Made by a program: the position numbers and the translations under genes
Shown: piece by piece, positions 47,632-55,891 of the stretch
How the letters are laid out: each line of letters begins with the position of its first letter
How positions within the stretch are numbered: the stretch's first letter is position 1
Origin: Pusillimonas sp. T7-7
Lineage (GTDB): Bacteria; Pseudomonadota; Gammaproteobacteria; Burkholderiales; Burkholderiaceae_B
Direction: 5' to 3'
Assembly: GCF_000209655.1 (NCBI RefSeq)
Contig: NC_015458.1
Span: 2,480,001 to 2,544,000 of the forward strand
Length of the DNA stretch: 64,000 nt
The notes under the pieces: model-generated
What the model was told of the DNA's origin: nothing
Database searches by the model: none
What the model saw: the letters and a program-made list of their open reading frames with translations, nothing else

Positions 47632-47636
47632 CCATC

Positions 47637-48713
47637 ATGATTCCGGCTCTTACTTCCACTGATGCCTACGCCACCGACGACGCCCGGTGGCAAGCCGTGC
47701 AGGCACGCGATCACAATGCCGACGCACATTTTGTTTACGCCGTCCGTACAACAGGCGTCTATTGCCGGCCAAGCTCGTCGGCGCGTCTGCCCAAGCGAGA
47801 AAATGTAGAGTTCTTCAGCTCTGCCGAAGCGGCGGAACAAGCGGGCTATCGCGCCAACCGCCGCATCAAGGGGGATCAGACCCGTGCCGCCGCCGAGCGC
47901 AGCAAAATGGTTGAACAGGCATGCCGCCTGATTCAGGCCTCTGCCACGCCGCCGAGCCTGGCGGAACTGGCGGCTCAAACAGGCTTGAGCTCTTTCCATT
48001 TTCATAGGCTGTTCAAGGCCGAAACGGGCTTGACGCCCAAGGCCTATATCTCGGCCGACCGCGCCAGCAGATTGCGCCAGGAACTCAATACCAACCGCGT
48101 TTCAGTAACCGAGGCCATTTACCAGGCCGGCTTCAACTCCAGCAGCCGCTTTTACGAAACGTCTGATCAATTGTTGGGCATGCCCGCCCGTGATTACCGG
48201 GCAGGCGGAACCGGTGCAGCCATCCGCTTTGCGGTCGGCCAGTGTTCGCTGGGCGCCATCCTGGTTGCCCAAAGCCAGCGTGGCATCTGCGCCATTTTTC
48301 TGGGTGACGACCCCGAGGCCCTGGTGCGCAACCTGCAAGACCAGTTTCCCAAGGCCCAATTACTGGGTGGCGACGCCAACTTTGAGCAACTGATCGCCCA
48401 GGTCGTCGGTTTTATCGAAACACCCGCCCTGGGCCTGAACCTGCCACTGGATGTGCGCGGCACGGCATTCCAGCAGCGCGTATGGCAAGCATTGCGCGAG
48501 ATCCCTCCCGGCAGCACGGTAAGCTATAGTGACATTGCAGAACGCATAGGCCAGCCCAAGGCCGTCAGAGCGGTCGGCAGCGCTTGCGGGGCCAACAGTA
48601 TTGCTGTGGCCATTCCCTGCCATCGCGTCTTGCGGCGCGATGGCGACGTCTCGGGCTACCGGTGGGGCGTGGAACGCAAGCGTGAACTGCTGAAACGGGA
48701 AGCCAAGAATTGA
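47637..48713 (+). CDS. ada: Ada DNA-repair protein/regulator with degenerate zinc sensor
   Basis: Ada couples methyl-phosphotriester sensing to O6-methylguanine repair and adaptive-response activation. The 358-residue product has the N-terminal Ada domain (to about residue 80), an AraC-type HTH (residues 90-190) and a C-terminal methyltransferase with active-site IPCHRV (Cys328) and RGTAFQQRVWQALR. Compared with E. coli Ada, the acceptor Cys38 is kept (Cys43, GVYCRPS), but the other zinc ligands Cys42, Cys69 and Cys72 are Ser47, Asn74 and Ile77. The rest of the domain is well conserved. Repair of O6-methylguanine should work; zinc-based phosphotriester sensing should not work in the usual way. 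Confidence 0.93.
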   Translation: MIPALTSTDAYATDDARWQAVQARDHNADAHFVYAVRTTGVYCRPSSSARLPKRENVEFFSSAEAAEQAGYRANRRIKGDQTRAAAERSKMVEQACRLIQASATPPSLAELAAQTGLSSFHFHRLFKAETGLTPKAYISADRASRLRQELNTNRVSVTEAIYQAGFNSSSRFYETSDQLLGMPARDYRAGGTGAAIRFAVGQCSLGAILVAQSQRGICAIFLGDDPEALVRNLQDQFPKAQLLGGDANFEQLIAQVVGFIETPALGLNLPLDVRGTAFQQRVWQALREIPPGSTVSYSDIAERIGQPKAVRAVGSACGANSIAVAIPCHRVLRRDGDVSGYRWGVERKRELLKREAKN

Positions 48714-48739
48714 AGGCAATAGTGAGCGATACCTGAAAA

Positions 48740-49996
48740 ATGACTGATAAAGCCCAGGCACCACAAGCCATCATCATCGGAGCAGGTATTGTTGGCTTGT
48801 ATACCGCATTTCACTTGCAACAGGCCGGCTGGCGCGTCCGGATCATAGATCGTGGCGAACCCGGCATGGGCTGCTCGGCGGGAAATGCCGGTGCGCTAAG
48901 CTCAGCGTCGCTGGCTCCGCTGGGCATGCCCGGCATTGTGCGGCAGGCACCACGCATGCTGCTCGACCCTTCAGGCCCTTTATCCGTTCCGCCTTATTAT
49001 TGGCTTGCCGCAGCACCCTGGCTGCTGCGTTTCGTCCGGGCCTCCAGGCCAGAGAGCGTCGCCGCCATTTCTCAGGCCCTCAAGCAGTTGCTGGACCAGG
49101 CCGTGGTCTGCCATCAACAAGTCATGCGCCAATTGCATGAAGACAAGCTCATACAAATCACCGGCCAGCTTCATGTGTATCCCGACGATAAGGCTGCATC
49201 CAAGGACAGCGGCGGTTGGGCTTTGCGACGCCAGCACGGAGTGCAGGTGGAAAAGTTGAGCTACCAGCAAATACGAAGCCTGGAACCCCAGATCGGGTCT
49301 CATTATCAGTTGGGTTATTTCCTGCCGGACCAAGGCATGGTCGTGAATCCATTGCGACAGGCGCAGGTCATTGCTGCCGCCCTGGCCGCAGGCGGTGTTG
49401 AATTTCTTCGCGAAGAAGCCTTGGCACTACAACTGGAAGGTCAGCGCATCACGGGGGTGGCATGCAGGCAAGGCACTTACAATGCCGATCACATTGTTGT
49501 GTGTGCCGGCGCCTGGTCTGCAAGGCTGCTGACAGGGCTCGGCTATAAAGTCCCATTGGAAACCCAGCGCGGCTACCATCTGACTCTGCAAGATAGCGGC
49601 ATTACGTTGAGCCGGCCGGTGGTGGCCGCCGATCGCAAGATTTTTGTAACGCCCATGGAAACCGGCCTGCGCCTGGCGGGTACGGTAGAGTTTGGCGGGC
49701 TTAGCCGGGGCCCCACGCAACGGCGCCTGCAGCCATTGCTGCATTACGGCAAGCAACTGCTCCCCGACCTGAATACATCGGCAAAAGCGCAATCTTGGAT
49801 GGGCCACCGCCCTTGCCTGCCGGACTCACTGCCTGTGCTGGGGCCAACTCAAGCCTTTGGCGGTTTGTGGTTGAATTTTGGACATGGCCATCTGGGTTTG
49901 ACCATGTCGGCCGTCAGCGGCAAACTGCTCAGTGAAGCCATGCTGGGCCATAAACCAGACATCAATCTGGCTCCTTATGCGGTCGAAAGGTTCTAG
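48740..49996 (+). CDS. DadA-like FAD-dependent D-amino acid dehydrogenase/oxidoreductase
   Basis: The 418-residue protein is a DAO-family flavoenzyme. The dinucleotide-binding loop GAGIVGLYTAFHLQQAG is at residues 14-30, followed by GMGCSAGNAGALSS typical of DadA-type enzymes; the C-terminal flavin contact GHRPCLPDSLPVLGP and NFGHGHLGLTMSAVSG are present. Relatives deaminate D-amino acids, passing electrons to the respiratory chain. Substrate is unknown. It starts 26 bp after ada and may be read on the same transcript, though no functional link is evident. It converges with the DHA2 transporter gene. Confidence 0.88.
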   Translation: MTDKAQAPQAIIIGAGIVGLYTAFHLQQAGWRVRIIDRGEPGMGCSAGNAGALSSASLAPLGMPGIVRQAPRMLLDPSGPLSVPPYYWLAAAPWLLRFVRASRPESVAAISQALKQLLDQAVVCHQQVMRQLHEDKLIQITGQLHVYPDDKAASKDSGGWALRRQHGVQVEKLSYQQIRSLEPQIGSHYQLGYFLPDQGMVVNPLRQAQVIAAALAAGGVEFLREEALALQLEGQRITGVACRQGTYNADHIVVCAGAWSARLLTGLGYKVPLETQRGYHLTLQDSGITLSRPVVAADRKIFVTPMETGLRLAGTVEFGGLSRGPTQRRLQPLLHYGKQLLPDLNTSAKAQSWMGHRPCLPDSLPVLGPTQAFGGLWLNFGHGHLGLTMSAVSGKLLSEAMLGHKPDINLAPYAVERF

Positions 49997-50026
49997 CCGT
50001 GGCCAGCCTGCCGGCAACGTACCGGG

Positions 50027-51517
50027 TTACTGCGCTGGTGTCCGCCCGTAACGTCGCCATACCGTCAAAGCCGTAAGCAGCAGCAAGACCGCGCAGCTTC
50101 CCATCACAACCACAAAACCCTGATCGAAGGCTGCCTTGGCCAGCGCCAGCAAGTTGCTGGCCGCCTCGACGGGCAGGCTCTCGGCTGTTCGCATGGCCTC
50201 ATCCAGGCTGTCGCGCACGAGGTTGTCGGCAGGCAGGCCCGACGGGGGCTCCAGAACAGCGTCATAAACGACCGACAGAATACTGCCCATCAGGGTGACA
50301 CCTATGGCGCCACCCAGCTCATACGACACCTCTTCGACCGACGCAGCCATGCCCGCACGATCAGGCGGCGCATTATCCATAATGGTGCTGGATGCGGCGG
50401 TCATGGCCGCGCCAAGCCCCGCGCCCAGTACAAACAATACCCCCATTTGTACGGGTGTCGATGCTTTGTAGAGCAGCATGCAACCAGCCATGCCCAGGCC
50501 GGACAACAGCAAACTGCCGGTAAGCATGCGTCGACTGCCAAGGCGTGGTAGCCAGTGACCAGCCAAAGGCCCGGAAATAAATGAGGCTAGGGGCAGCGGA
50601 AGGATGAAGATGCCCGCTTCCAATGGCGACATGTCCAGGACCAACTGCAGCCGCTGGGTATAGACCAGCTCCATACCCATCAGAGCTATCGCGGCCACCA
50701 AGGCGGAGAGCACGGCAACCCCAAAACCGGGATGCAGGAAGATAGAGAACTCGAGCATGGGGTCGACACTGCGACGCTGGCGACGTACGAACAACGCCAT
50801 GAAAAGACCGCCCAACAAAGCGGCTATCAGGGCCGCCTGAAAAGAAGGAACGGGTTTGCCCAGTTCTTTAATGGCATACGCCAGACCTATCAGACCCACC
50901 ATCACCTGCACGGACCCCGTCAGATCCCATTTTCGATCAGGATTGCCCGGGCGATTGGGAATAAGCCTGATAGCCAGCACCAGCGCCAGCACCACCACTG
51001 GCACATTGATGAGGAACACCGAACCCCACCAGAAATGCTCCAGCAGCACTCCCCCCAATACGGGTCCAAAAGCCGCTCCGCCCGATGCAACAGCCGCCCA
51101 CATGCCTATGGCCATTGCCCGCTCACTGTCATCAGTAAAAACCAGCCGCAGGATAGACAGAGTGGCAGGCATCATCATGGCTGCGCCCACTGCAAGGAGC
51201 GCACGCGAGGCAATCAGAAGAGCGGGAGTCGTAGAAAAGGCCGCGCACAGCGAGGCAAGGCCGAATACAAGCAGCCCCACCACAAACAGGCGTTTGTGGC
51301 CCAGGCGATCTCCCAGCGTTCCCATCCCGAGCAACAAGCCGGCCACCACCAGGCCGTAAGCGTTGACGATCCAGAGCTTTTCCGATGCCGTTGCCCGCAA
51401 GTCGTGAGTAAGTGTTGGTAGCGCCGTATACAGCACCGTCATATCGATGACGATAAGAAACAGAGCGCTCGAGATAATGGCCAGAATCAGCCAACGATTA
51501 GCGTTTGAATCACGCAT
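50027..51517 (-). CDS. MFS drug/proton antiporter, DHA2 (EmrB/QacA-like) family
   Basis: This 496-residue inner-membrane protein has 14 hydrophobic segments, with DHA2 features: DMTVLYTALPTLTHDLRAT after helix 1, GDRLGHKRLFVVGLLVFGLAS between helices 2 and 3, and the antiporter motif C-like GGAAFGPVLGGVLLEHFWWGSVFLINVP. Members export drugs and cationic compounds. It stands alone with no regulator beside it; the spacer upstream has no clear operator. Confidence 0.88.
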   Translation of the reverse strand: MRDSNANRWLILAIISSALFLIVIDMTVLYTALPTLTHDLRATASEKLWIVNAYGLVVAGLLLGMGTLGDRLGHKRLFVVGLLVFGLASLCAAFSTTPALLIASRALLAVGAAMMMPATLSILRLVFTDDSERAMAIGMWAAVASGGAAFGPVLGGVLLEHFWWGSVFLINVPVVVLALVLAIRLIPNRPGNPDRKWDLTGSVQVMVGLIGLAYAIKELGKPVPSFQAALIAALLGGLFMALFVRRQRRSVDPMLEFSIFLHPGFGVAVLSALVAAIALMGMELVYTQRLQLVLDMSPLEAGIFILPLPLASFISGPLAGHWLPRLGSRRMLTGSLLLSGLGMAGCMLLYKASTPVQMGVLFVLGAGLGAAMTAASSTIMDNAPPDRAGMAASVEEVSYELGGAIGVTLMGSILSVVYDAVLEPPSGLPADNLVRDSLDEAMRTAESLPVEAASNLLALAKAAFDQGFVVVMGSCAVLLLLTALTVWRRYGRTPAQ

Positions 51518-51657
51518 GAAAGCACTTGAAATAGAACGACAAGACAGGATCGTATCTTATTTCATTCGCCCCCGCTTTCTATCCTGGCGTTTGCAGACAA
51601 GCTGCTGCCCGGCAGTGCGAAGGGCACGCCGCTCGTTGCGGCGCACCGGCCAGAACG

Positions 51658-51879
51658 TTATTTCACTTCTTCTATTTTCTGCACTTCAGAAGTGTTGGTC
51701 TGGACTTCCTTGCCGTCCTTCTCGTAGGTGACAAAGCCCTTGTCCTCATTGATTTCAGGTTCATCCGCCGTCATGGTTGTTTGCCCGTCTTTGGTGGTGA
51801 TCTCGGTAGGTGTCGAACATCCAGCCAACACCCCGCTACCGGCCACTGCAAACACAAACAAAAGTTTTTTGAACGTCAT
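51658..51879 (-). CDS. Small YgdI/YgdR-type lipoprotein
   Basis: The 73-residue product has a signal peptide with lipobox VLAGC (Cys21) followed by Ser, predicting outer-membrane attachment. The mature part contains the SH3-like YgdI/YgdR (DUF903) pattern TTKDGQTTMTADEPEINEDKGFVTYEKDGKEVQ. Function is unknown. The ATG at 51879 is chosen over 51927 because GGGAGT precedes it and the signal peptide starts there. A stem-loop lies just upstream of the ribosome-binding site. Confidence 0.85.
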   Translation of the reverse strand: MTFKKLLFVFAVAGSGVLAGCSTPTEITTKDGQTTMTADEPEINEDKGFVTYEKDGKEVQTNTSEVQKIEEVK

Positions 51880-51888
51880 AAAGAACTC

Positions 51889-51911
51889 CCGTGAAGAGTG
51901 AATCTTCACGG
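51889..51911 (-). repeat. Stem-loop abutting the lipoprotein gene's ribosome-binding site
   Basis: CCGTGAAGA (51889-51897) pairs perfectly with TCTTCACGG (51903-51911). On the minus strand it lies between the aminotransferase stop and the lipoprotein start and touches the GGGAG site. It could end the upstream transcript or modulate translation; no T-run is seen. Confidence 0.5.
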
Positions 51912-51945
51912 TAACAAGACGCGGCACTACATACTGTAAGGCTGT

Positions 51946-53073
51946 TTAAGCAATAGCGTCCAGGGCTTTAGCCAGGCGCGCCACGGTGCGTTCTATGTTG
52001 TGCAGCTTGTCCAGCCCGAACAGGCCCAGCCGGAAAGTCTTGAAGTCACTGGATTCGTCGCACTGCAGCGGCACGCCTGCGGCAGCCTGCAGGCCGGCCG
52101 CTGCAAACTTCTTGGTGGAGTGTATGCCGTCGTCATCGGTGTAGCTGACGACAACGCCTGGCGCGGCATAGCCATCGGCCGCCACGCTTTTAAAGCCTTT
52201 TTCACGCAACAATGCGCGCACGGCATCACCCAGCTCCTGCTGCTCAGCCCTAACCTTGTCAAAGCCATAGGCTTCGGTTTCCAGCATGACATCGCGCAGT
52301 ATGGTCAAGGCGTCGGTGGGCAAGGTGGCATGGTAGGCATGGCCGCCGTTTTCGTAGGCTTCCATGATTTGCAACCATTTGCGCAGATCGCAGGCAAAAC
52401 TGGAGCTGACCGTGTCATCGATGCGCTGCCGGGCCAGCTCACTCAGCATGACGAGCCCGCAGCAGGCGGAAGCCGTCCAGCCTTTTTGCGGCGCGCTGAT
52501 CAATACATCAACGCCAGTGGCCTGCATATCGACCCAGATGGTGCCAGAGGCGATGCAGTCCAGAACAAACAGCCCGCCTTCGGCATGCACGGCATCGGCA
52601 ACTTGGCGTATGTAGTCATCAGGCAGGATGATGCCGGATGCGGTTTCAACGTGTGGCGCAAAAACCAGGGCGGGTTTGTGCTGCTTGATGGCGGCCACCA
52701 CCTCGTCGACCGGCGCAGGCATGAAGGGCGCCTGCCGGCCGTCACTGACGGGGCGCGCCTTGAGCACTATGGTCTCTGACGGGATGCCCCCCATGTCGAA
52801 GATTTGGCTCCATCGATAGCTGAACCAGCCGTTGCGTATGACCAGGCATCGCTGGTTCGTGGCAAACTGCCGGGCAACCGCCTCCATGCCGAAAGTGCCG
52901 CTACCAGGCACCACAATGGCGGACGATGCTTTGTAAACCTGCTTCAGGACTCTTGAAATATCTTTCATCACGCCTTGAAAGGCGTTCGACATATGATTGA
53001 CGGCGCGATCGGTATACACCACCGAATACTCCAGCAATCCATCAGGGTCGACATTGGGCAAGAGGCTGGACAT
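51946..53073 (-). CDS. Class V PLP aminotransferase (alanine-glyoxylate/serine-pyruvate type)
   Basis: The 375-residue product resembles alanine-glyoxylate and serine-pyruvate aminotransferases. It has IVVPGSGTFGMEAVARQF near the start, HVETASGIILP, the cofactor aspartate in GGLFVLDCIASGT, and the PLP-lysine region SAPQKGWTASACCGLVML. The ATG at 53073 has GGAG 7 bases upstream, better placed than a TTG 12 bases earlier. Exact substrates are not deducible; 2-aminoethylphosphonate transaminase is a more distant alternative. It is a single gene downstream of ung. Confidence 0.85.
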   Translation of the reverse strand: MSSLLPNVDPDGLLEYSVVYTDRAVNHMSNAFQGVMKDISRVLKQVYKASSAIVVPGSGTFGMEAVARQFATNQRCLVIRNGWFSYRWSQIFDMGGIPSETIVLKARPVSDGRQAPFMPAPVDEVVAAIKQHKPALVFAPHVETASGIILPDDYIRQVADAVHAEGGLFVLDCIASGTIWVDMQATGVDVLISAPQKGWTASACCGLVMLSELARQRIDDTVSSSFACDLRKWLQIMEAYENGGHAYHATLPTDALTILRDVMLETEAYGFDKVRAEQQELGDAVRALLREKGFKSVAADGYAAPGVVVSYTDDDGIHSTKKFAAAGLQAAAGVPLQCDESSDFKTFRLGLFGLDKLHNIERTVARLAKALDAIA

Positions 53074-53197
53074 GGTTGTCTCCAAGGAATGAAATCAGGT
53101 GTAGACGGCTCCCGCTGCACAAACCAAGCCTTGGGCGACGTCACACCGGCTGCAAAATGTTTTTTGGCCGATTGTAGACCATAGTGGCAACAGAGAC

Positions 53198-53220
53198 GGC
53201 CTGGAGGCTGTTTACAGGCC
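53198..53220 (-). terminator. Hairpin downstream of ung
   Basis: GGCCTG (53198-53203) pairs with CAGGCC (53215-53220) around an 11-base loop, 6 bp past the ung stop on the minus strand. There is no strong T-run, so it is a weak terminator candidate. Confidence 0.35.
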
Positions 53221-53226
53221 CCAGCT

Positions 53227-54006
53227 TCAAACCACTTGGCTGGTAATCCAGTCTATGCCTGCCTCGCCGTGTTCACGCAGCCAATCATTGGCTTTACTGA
53301 AATGCCCACAGCCCATGAAGGGACGAGGCGGACGCAAGGCCGACAGCGGCGAGGGGTGATTGGCCTTGAGCACCAGCACCGGGCCGGCTGGCGGATGCGC
53401 CTGCAGCAACACTTCTTTTGACTGGGCATGCGCGCCCCAAAGCAGAAACACCTTGGGCCGGGTTTCGCGCAACACCCGTTCGATGATCGCATCGGTGATG
53501 ATTTCCCAACCCCGTTTTGCATGCGAGGCCGGCTTGTGCGCTTCTACAGTCAGCGAGGTGTTCAGCAACAGCACGCCTTGCCTTGCCCAGCGCACCAGGC
53601 TATGGCGCTGCTGAACGAAAGTGTCCGGGTACTCTTTGGCCAGCTCGGCGAACATGTTTCTTAAGCTGGGCGGCACGGTGCAGAAGTCGGGCACGGAAAA
53701 GGCCAGCCCCTGGGCCTGATTTGGGCCGTGATAAGGATCTTGCCCCAAAATGACCACTTGCACCGCTTCGGGCGATGTTTCAAGCAAAGCCCGGAACGGA
53801 CGTAAAGGAAATATTTGCGCGCCTTCCTGCACGCGTTCATCAAGAAAGCCATCCAGATCATGCAGGGTCTGCTGCTCTCGCATGTTCACGAATGCATCTT
53901 GCCAAGCTGGCGGCAAGCTGGCGGCCTGCGCCAGCAAATCGCCCTGAAAGGCGTTCTGTACTTGGCCCGCGGAAGGCGCCGCTGTCGAAGAGGAATCAGT
54001 ATCCAT
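53227..54006 (-). CDS. ung: Uracil-DNA glycosylase, family 1
   Basis: Ung removes uracil from DNA to start base-excision repair. The 259-residue product has the water-activating motif GQDPYHGPNQAQGLAFSV and the C-terminal NHPSPLSALRPPRPFMGCGHFSKAN motif with catalytic His. The N-terminal 25 residues are Ser/Ala-rich and variable in the family. The start is an ATG at 54006; a TTG 9 bases earlier is equally open. It is divergent from the parvulin gene. Confidence 0.96.
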   Translation of the reverse strand: MDTDSSSTAAPSAGQVQNAFQGDLLAQAASLPPAWQDAFVNMREQQTLHDLDGFLDERVQEGAQIFPLRPFRALLETSPEAVQVVILGQDPYHGPNQAQGLAFSVPDFCTVPPSLRNMFAELAKEYPDTFVQQRHSLVRWARQGVLLLNTSLTVEAHKPASHAKRGWEIITDAIIERVLRETRPKVFLLWGAHAQSKEVLLQAHPPAGPVLVLKANHPSPLSALRPPRPFMGCGHFSKANDWLREHGEAGIDWITSQVV

Positions 54007-54117
54007 AGCAGTCAAATGCTAGCACAGCCCTTTTAAGGGGTAACAGTTATTGAGCCCGCCAAACAAACCATGTCGATTGGGTTATTCTGTAGGGATCATT
54101 TTAGAAGGAGTAACCAC

Positions 54118-54399
54118 ATGACCCAAGCCTCAGCTCGCCATATTCTGGTGTCAACCGAAGATAAATGCAATGAGCTCAAAACCGCCATCGAAGGCGGCGC
54201 CGACTTTGCCGAAGTTGCGCGCGAAAACTCCAGCTGCCCCTCGAGTCGCGACGGCGGCAACCTGGGTACTTTCGGCCCCGGCCAGATGGTCAAGGAATTC
54301 GACGAGGTCGTATTCAGCGCACCCGTCAATGTTGTGCAAGGCCCGGTAAAAACCCAGTTTGGCTACCACCTGGTCGAAGTCACCAGCCGCCAAGACTAA
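54118..54399 (+). CDS. ppiC: Small cytoplasmic parvulin (PpiC-type prolyl isomerase)
   Basis: The 93-residue product is a single parvulin domain with no signal peptide, like E. coli PpiC. Motifs ARHILVSTEDKCNELK, GGADFAEVARENSSCPSSRDGGNLG, FGPGQMVKEFDEVVFS and FGYHLVEV are all present. It speeds proline cis-trans isomerisation. The ATG at 54118 has AAGGAG 8 bases upstream. It stands alone, converging with the XRE/cupin regulator. Confidence 0.95.
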   Translation: MTQASARHILVSTEDKCNELKTAIEGGADFAEVARENSSCPSSRDGGNLGTFGPGQMVKEFDEVVFSAPVNVVQGPVKTQFGYHLVEVTSRQD

Positions 54400-54409
54400 A
54401 TTGCATCAG

Positions 54410-54437
54410 CGCCGGCGCCAAACATAGGCTGCCGGCG
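54410..54437. terminator. Hairpin between ppiC and the XRE/cupin gene
   Basis: CGCCGGC (54410-54416) pairs with GCCGGCG (54431-54437) at the junction of two convergent genes. It touches the regulator stop codon. The flanking T-runs are poor. Confidence 0.4.
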
Positions 54438-55001
54438 TCAACTGCCTTTCGAGGCTACGACCAGAACCGCGGCATCGCCTCGACCCACTGTGATCAGTTT
54501 GTGCGGCAGTTCTGAATCAAAGTAAATCGAGTCACCGGCGCTCAGCCTGTGCTCTTGCCCCCCGACAGTAATCAGCACCGTTCCCTTCAATACGAGCATA
54601 AACTCTTCACCCTCATGCGGGAATGAAGACGAGGCCGCTTCACCAGCCCTGGGCGGATAAACAATAAACGGATCCATTGCCTTGACCAGGCGCTTTCCAG
54701 CCATCGCCTCGTAGCGGTAGCCTGTTCTTGCCTGGCCCTGCCGATCGAGCGGCTCACGCTCGTTGCGACGCACTACGCTGATCGCCTCGCTCTCGCCGCC
54801 TTCCCCCGTCCCTATCAATTGAGAGACGCCGATCTCGTACGCCTGCGCCAATTTCAAGACCGTCGAGATCGAAGGCTCGCTGACGCCTCTTTCCAGCTTG
54901 GACAAATAGCTCTTGGTCAGCCCTGTACGCTGAGAGAGCTGTTCTAGCGAAAACTGATACTGGCGCCGCAACGCCTTCAATCTAAAAGAGATTTCACCCA
55001 T
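54438..55001 (-). CDS. XRE-family regulator with cupin domain
   Basis: The 187-residue protein has an N-terminal helix-turn-helix (KALRRQYQFSLEQLSQRTGLTKSYLSKLERGVSEPSISTVLKLA, residues 8-52) and a C-terminal cupin (residues 110-185; HEGEEFMLVLKGTVLI, LSAGDSIYFDSELPHKL). XRE-cupin proteins typically sense small molecules and repress catabolic genes. It is the last gene of a minus-strand cluster with an aldolase, a GST and a Bug protein, and probably controls that cluster. The start at 55001 gives a standard N-terminus. Confidence 0.9.
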   Translation of the reverse strand: MGEISFRLKALRRQYQFSLEQLSQRTGLTKSYLSKLERGVSEPSISTVLKLAQAYEIGVSQLIGTGEGGESEAISVVRRNEREPLDRQGQARTGYRYEAMAGKRLVKAMDPFIVYPPRAGEAASSSFPHEGEEFMLVLKGTVLITVGGQEHRLSAGDSIYFDSELPHKLITVGRGDAAVLVVASKGS

Positions 55002-55082
55002 GAATACCACTCAGGCACGGAAAACAATATTCTGACATGCCCAAATGATACACATAGCTGCGGCAAATATTTTCAGCAGGCC

Positions 55083-55865
55083 TTAAGCCAGCACATCCGG
55101 ATAGCGTCTCAATGCACGACGCGCATAGTATTCAAAGCCGATTTGCGAACGACGAGGCCTGAGTATCCAGTCGTGCGCCTCGCGGCCCAACTCGGGCTTG
55201 ATAGGCTTGATATCGCCAGCCGCCATGGCCAACAGCTGCATCCGCGCCGTACGCTCGAACTGTAGCGACAGAACACATGCCTCTTCGATGGACGAGGCAG
55301 CCACCAGCATGCCGTGATGGGCCAGCAAAATAGCGCGCTTGTCACCCAGTGCCTTCGAGATCAGTTCCCCCTCTTCATTACCGACCGGCACGCCAGGCCA
55401 ATCGGGCAGGAAGGCGCAATCGTCGTACAAAGTGCAGTTGTCCATATGCGATACAGCAAGCGGCACTTCGAGCATGGACAGCGCCGCCACATGCAGGGGA
55501 TGGGTATGCACGATGCATTGCACATCGGGCCGCGTCCGATAGACCCAGGAGTGAAACCGGTTCGCCGGATTCGGCATGCCCTGCCCCTCAAGCACTTGCA
55601 GGTCTTCGTCTACCAGCAAGAAGTTGGAAACACTGATTTCATCGAAGCCCAGGCCCAGGCTTTGGGTATAGTAAGTACCCGGTTTCTCGCCACGGGCGGT
55701 AATCTGGCCCGCGAGCCCGGAATCATGCCCGCCATCGAACAATACCCGGCACGTAATCGCCAGCTTCTCACGGGTAGACCAATCAGTGACCTTCAATTGA
55801 GTTTGCATTTGGGCTTGCGCCCGTTTAATCAACTCGTCCTTGGACATTTCCATCGTATTCGACAT
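55083..55865 (-). CDS. Class II aldolase/adducin family protein
   Basis: The 260-residue product has the class II aldolase fold: LFDGGHDSGLAGQITAR (residues 45-61), zinc ligands in IVHTHPLHVAALSM and AILLAHHGML. Relatives include L-fuculose-phosphate aldolases and decarboxylases; many members near Bug proteins lack a proven substrate. The ATG at 55865 has AGAAGG 9 bases upstream, better than two earlier in-frame codons. It lies 26 bp after the GST gene and before the XRE/cupin gene. Confidence 0.87.
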   Translation of the reverse strand: MSNTMEMSKDELIKRAQAQMQTQLKVTDWSTREKLAITCRVLFDGGHDSGLAGQITARGEKPGTYYTQSLGLGFDEISVSNFLLVDEDLQVLEGQGMPNPANRFHSWVYRTRPDVQCIVHTHPLHVAALSMLEVPLAVSHMDNCTLYDDCAFLPDWPGVPVGNEEGELISKALGDKRAILLAHHGMLVAASSIEEACVLSLQFERTARMQLLAMAAGDIKPIKPELGREAHDWILRPRRSQIGFEYYARRALRRYPDVLA

Positions 55866-55891
55866 TGCTTTCATCCTTCTCAATACAAGAA

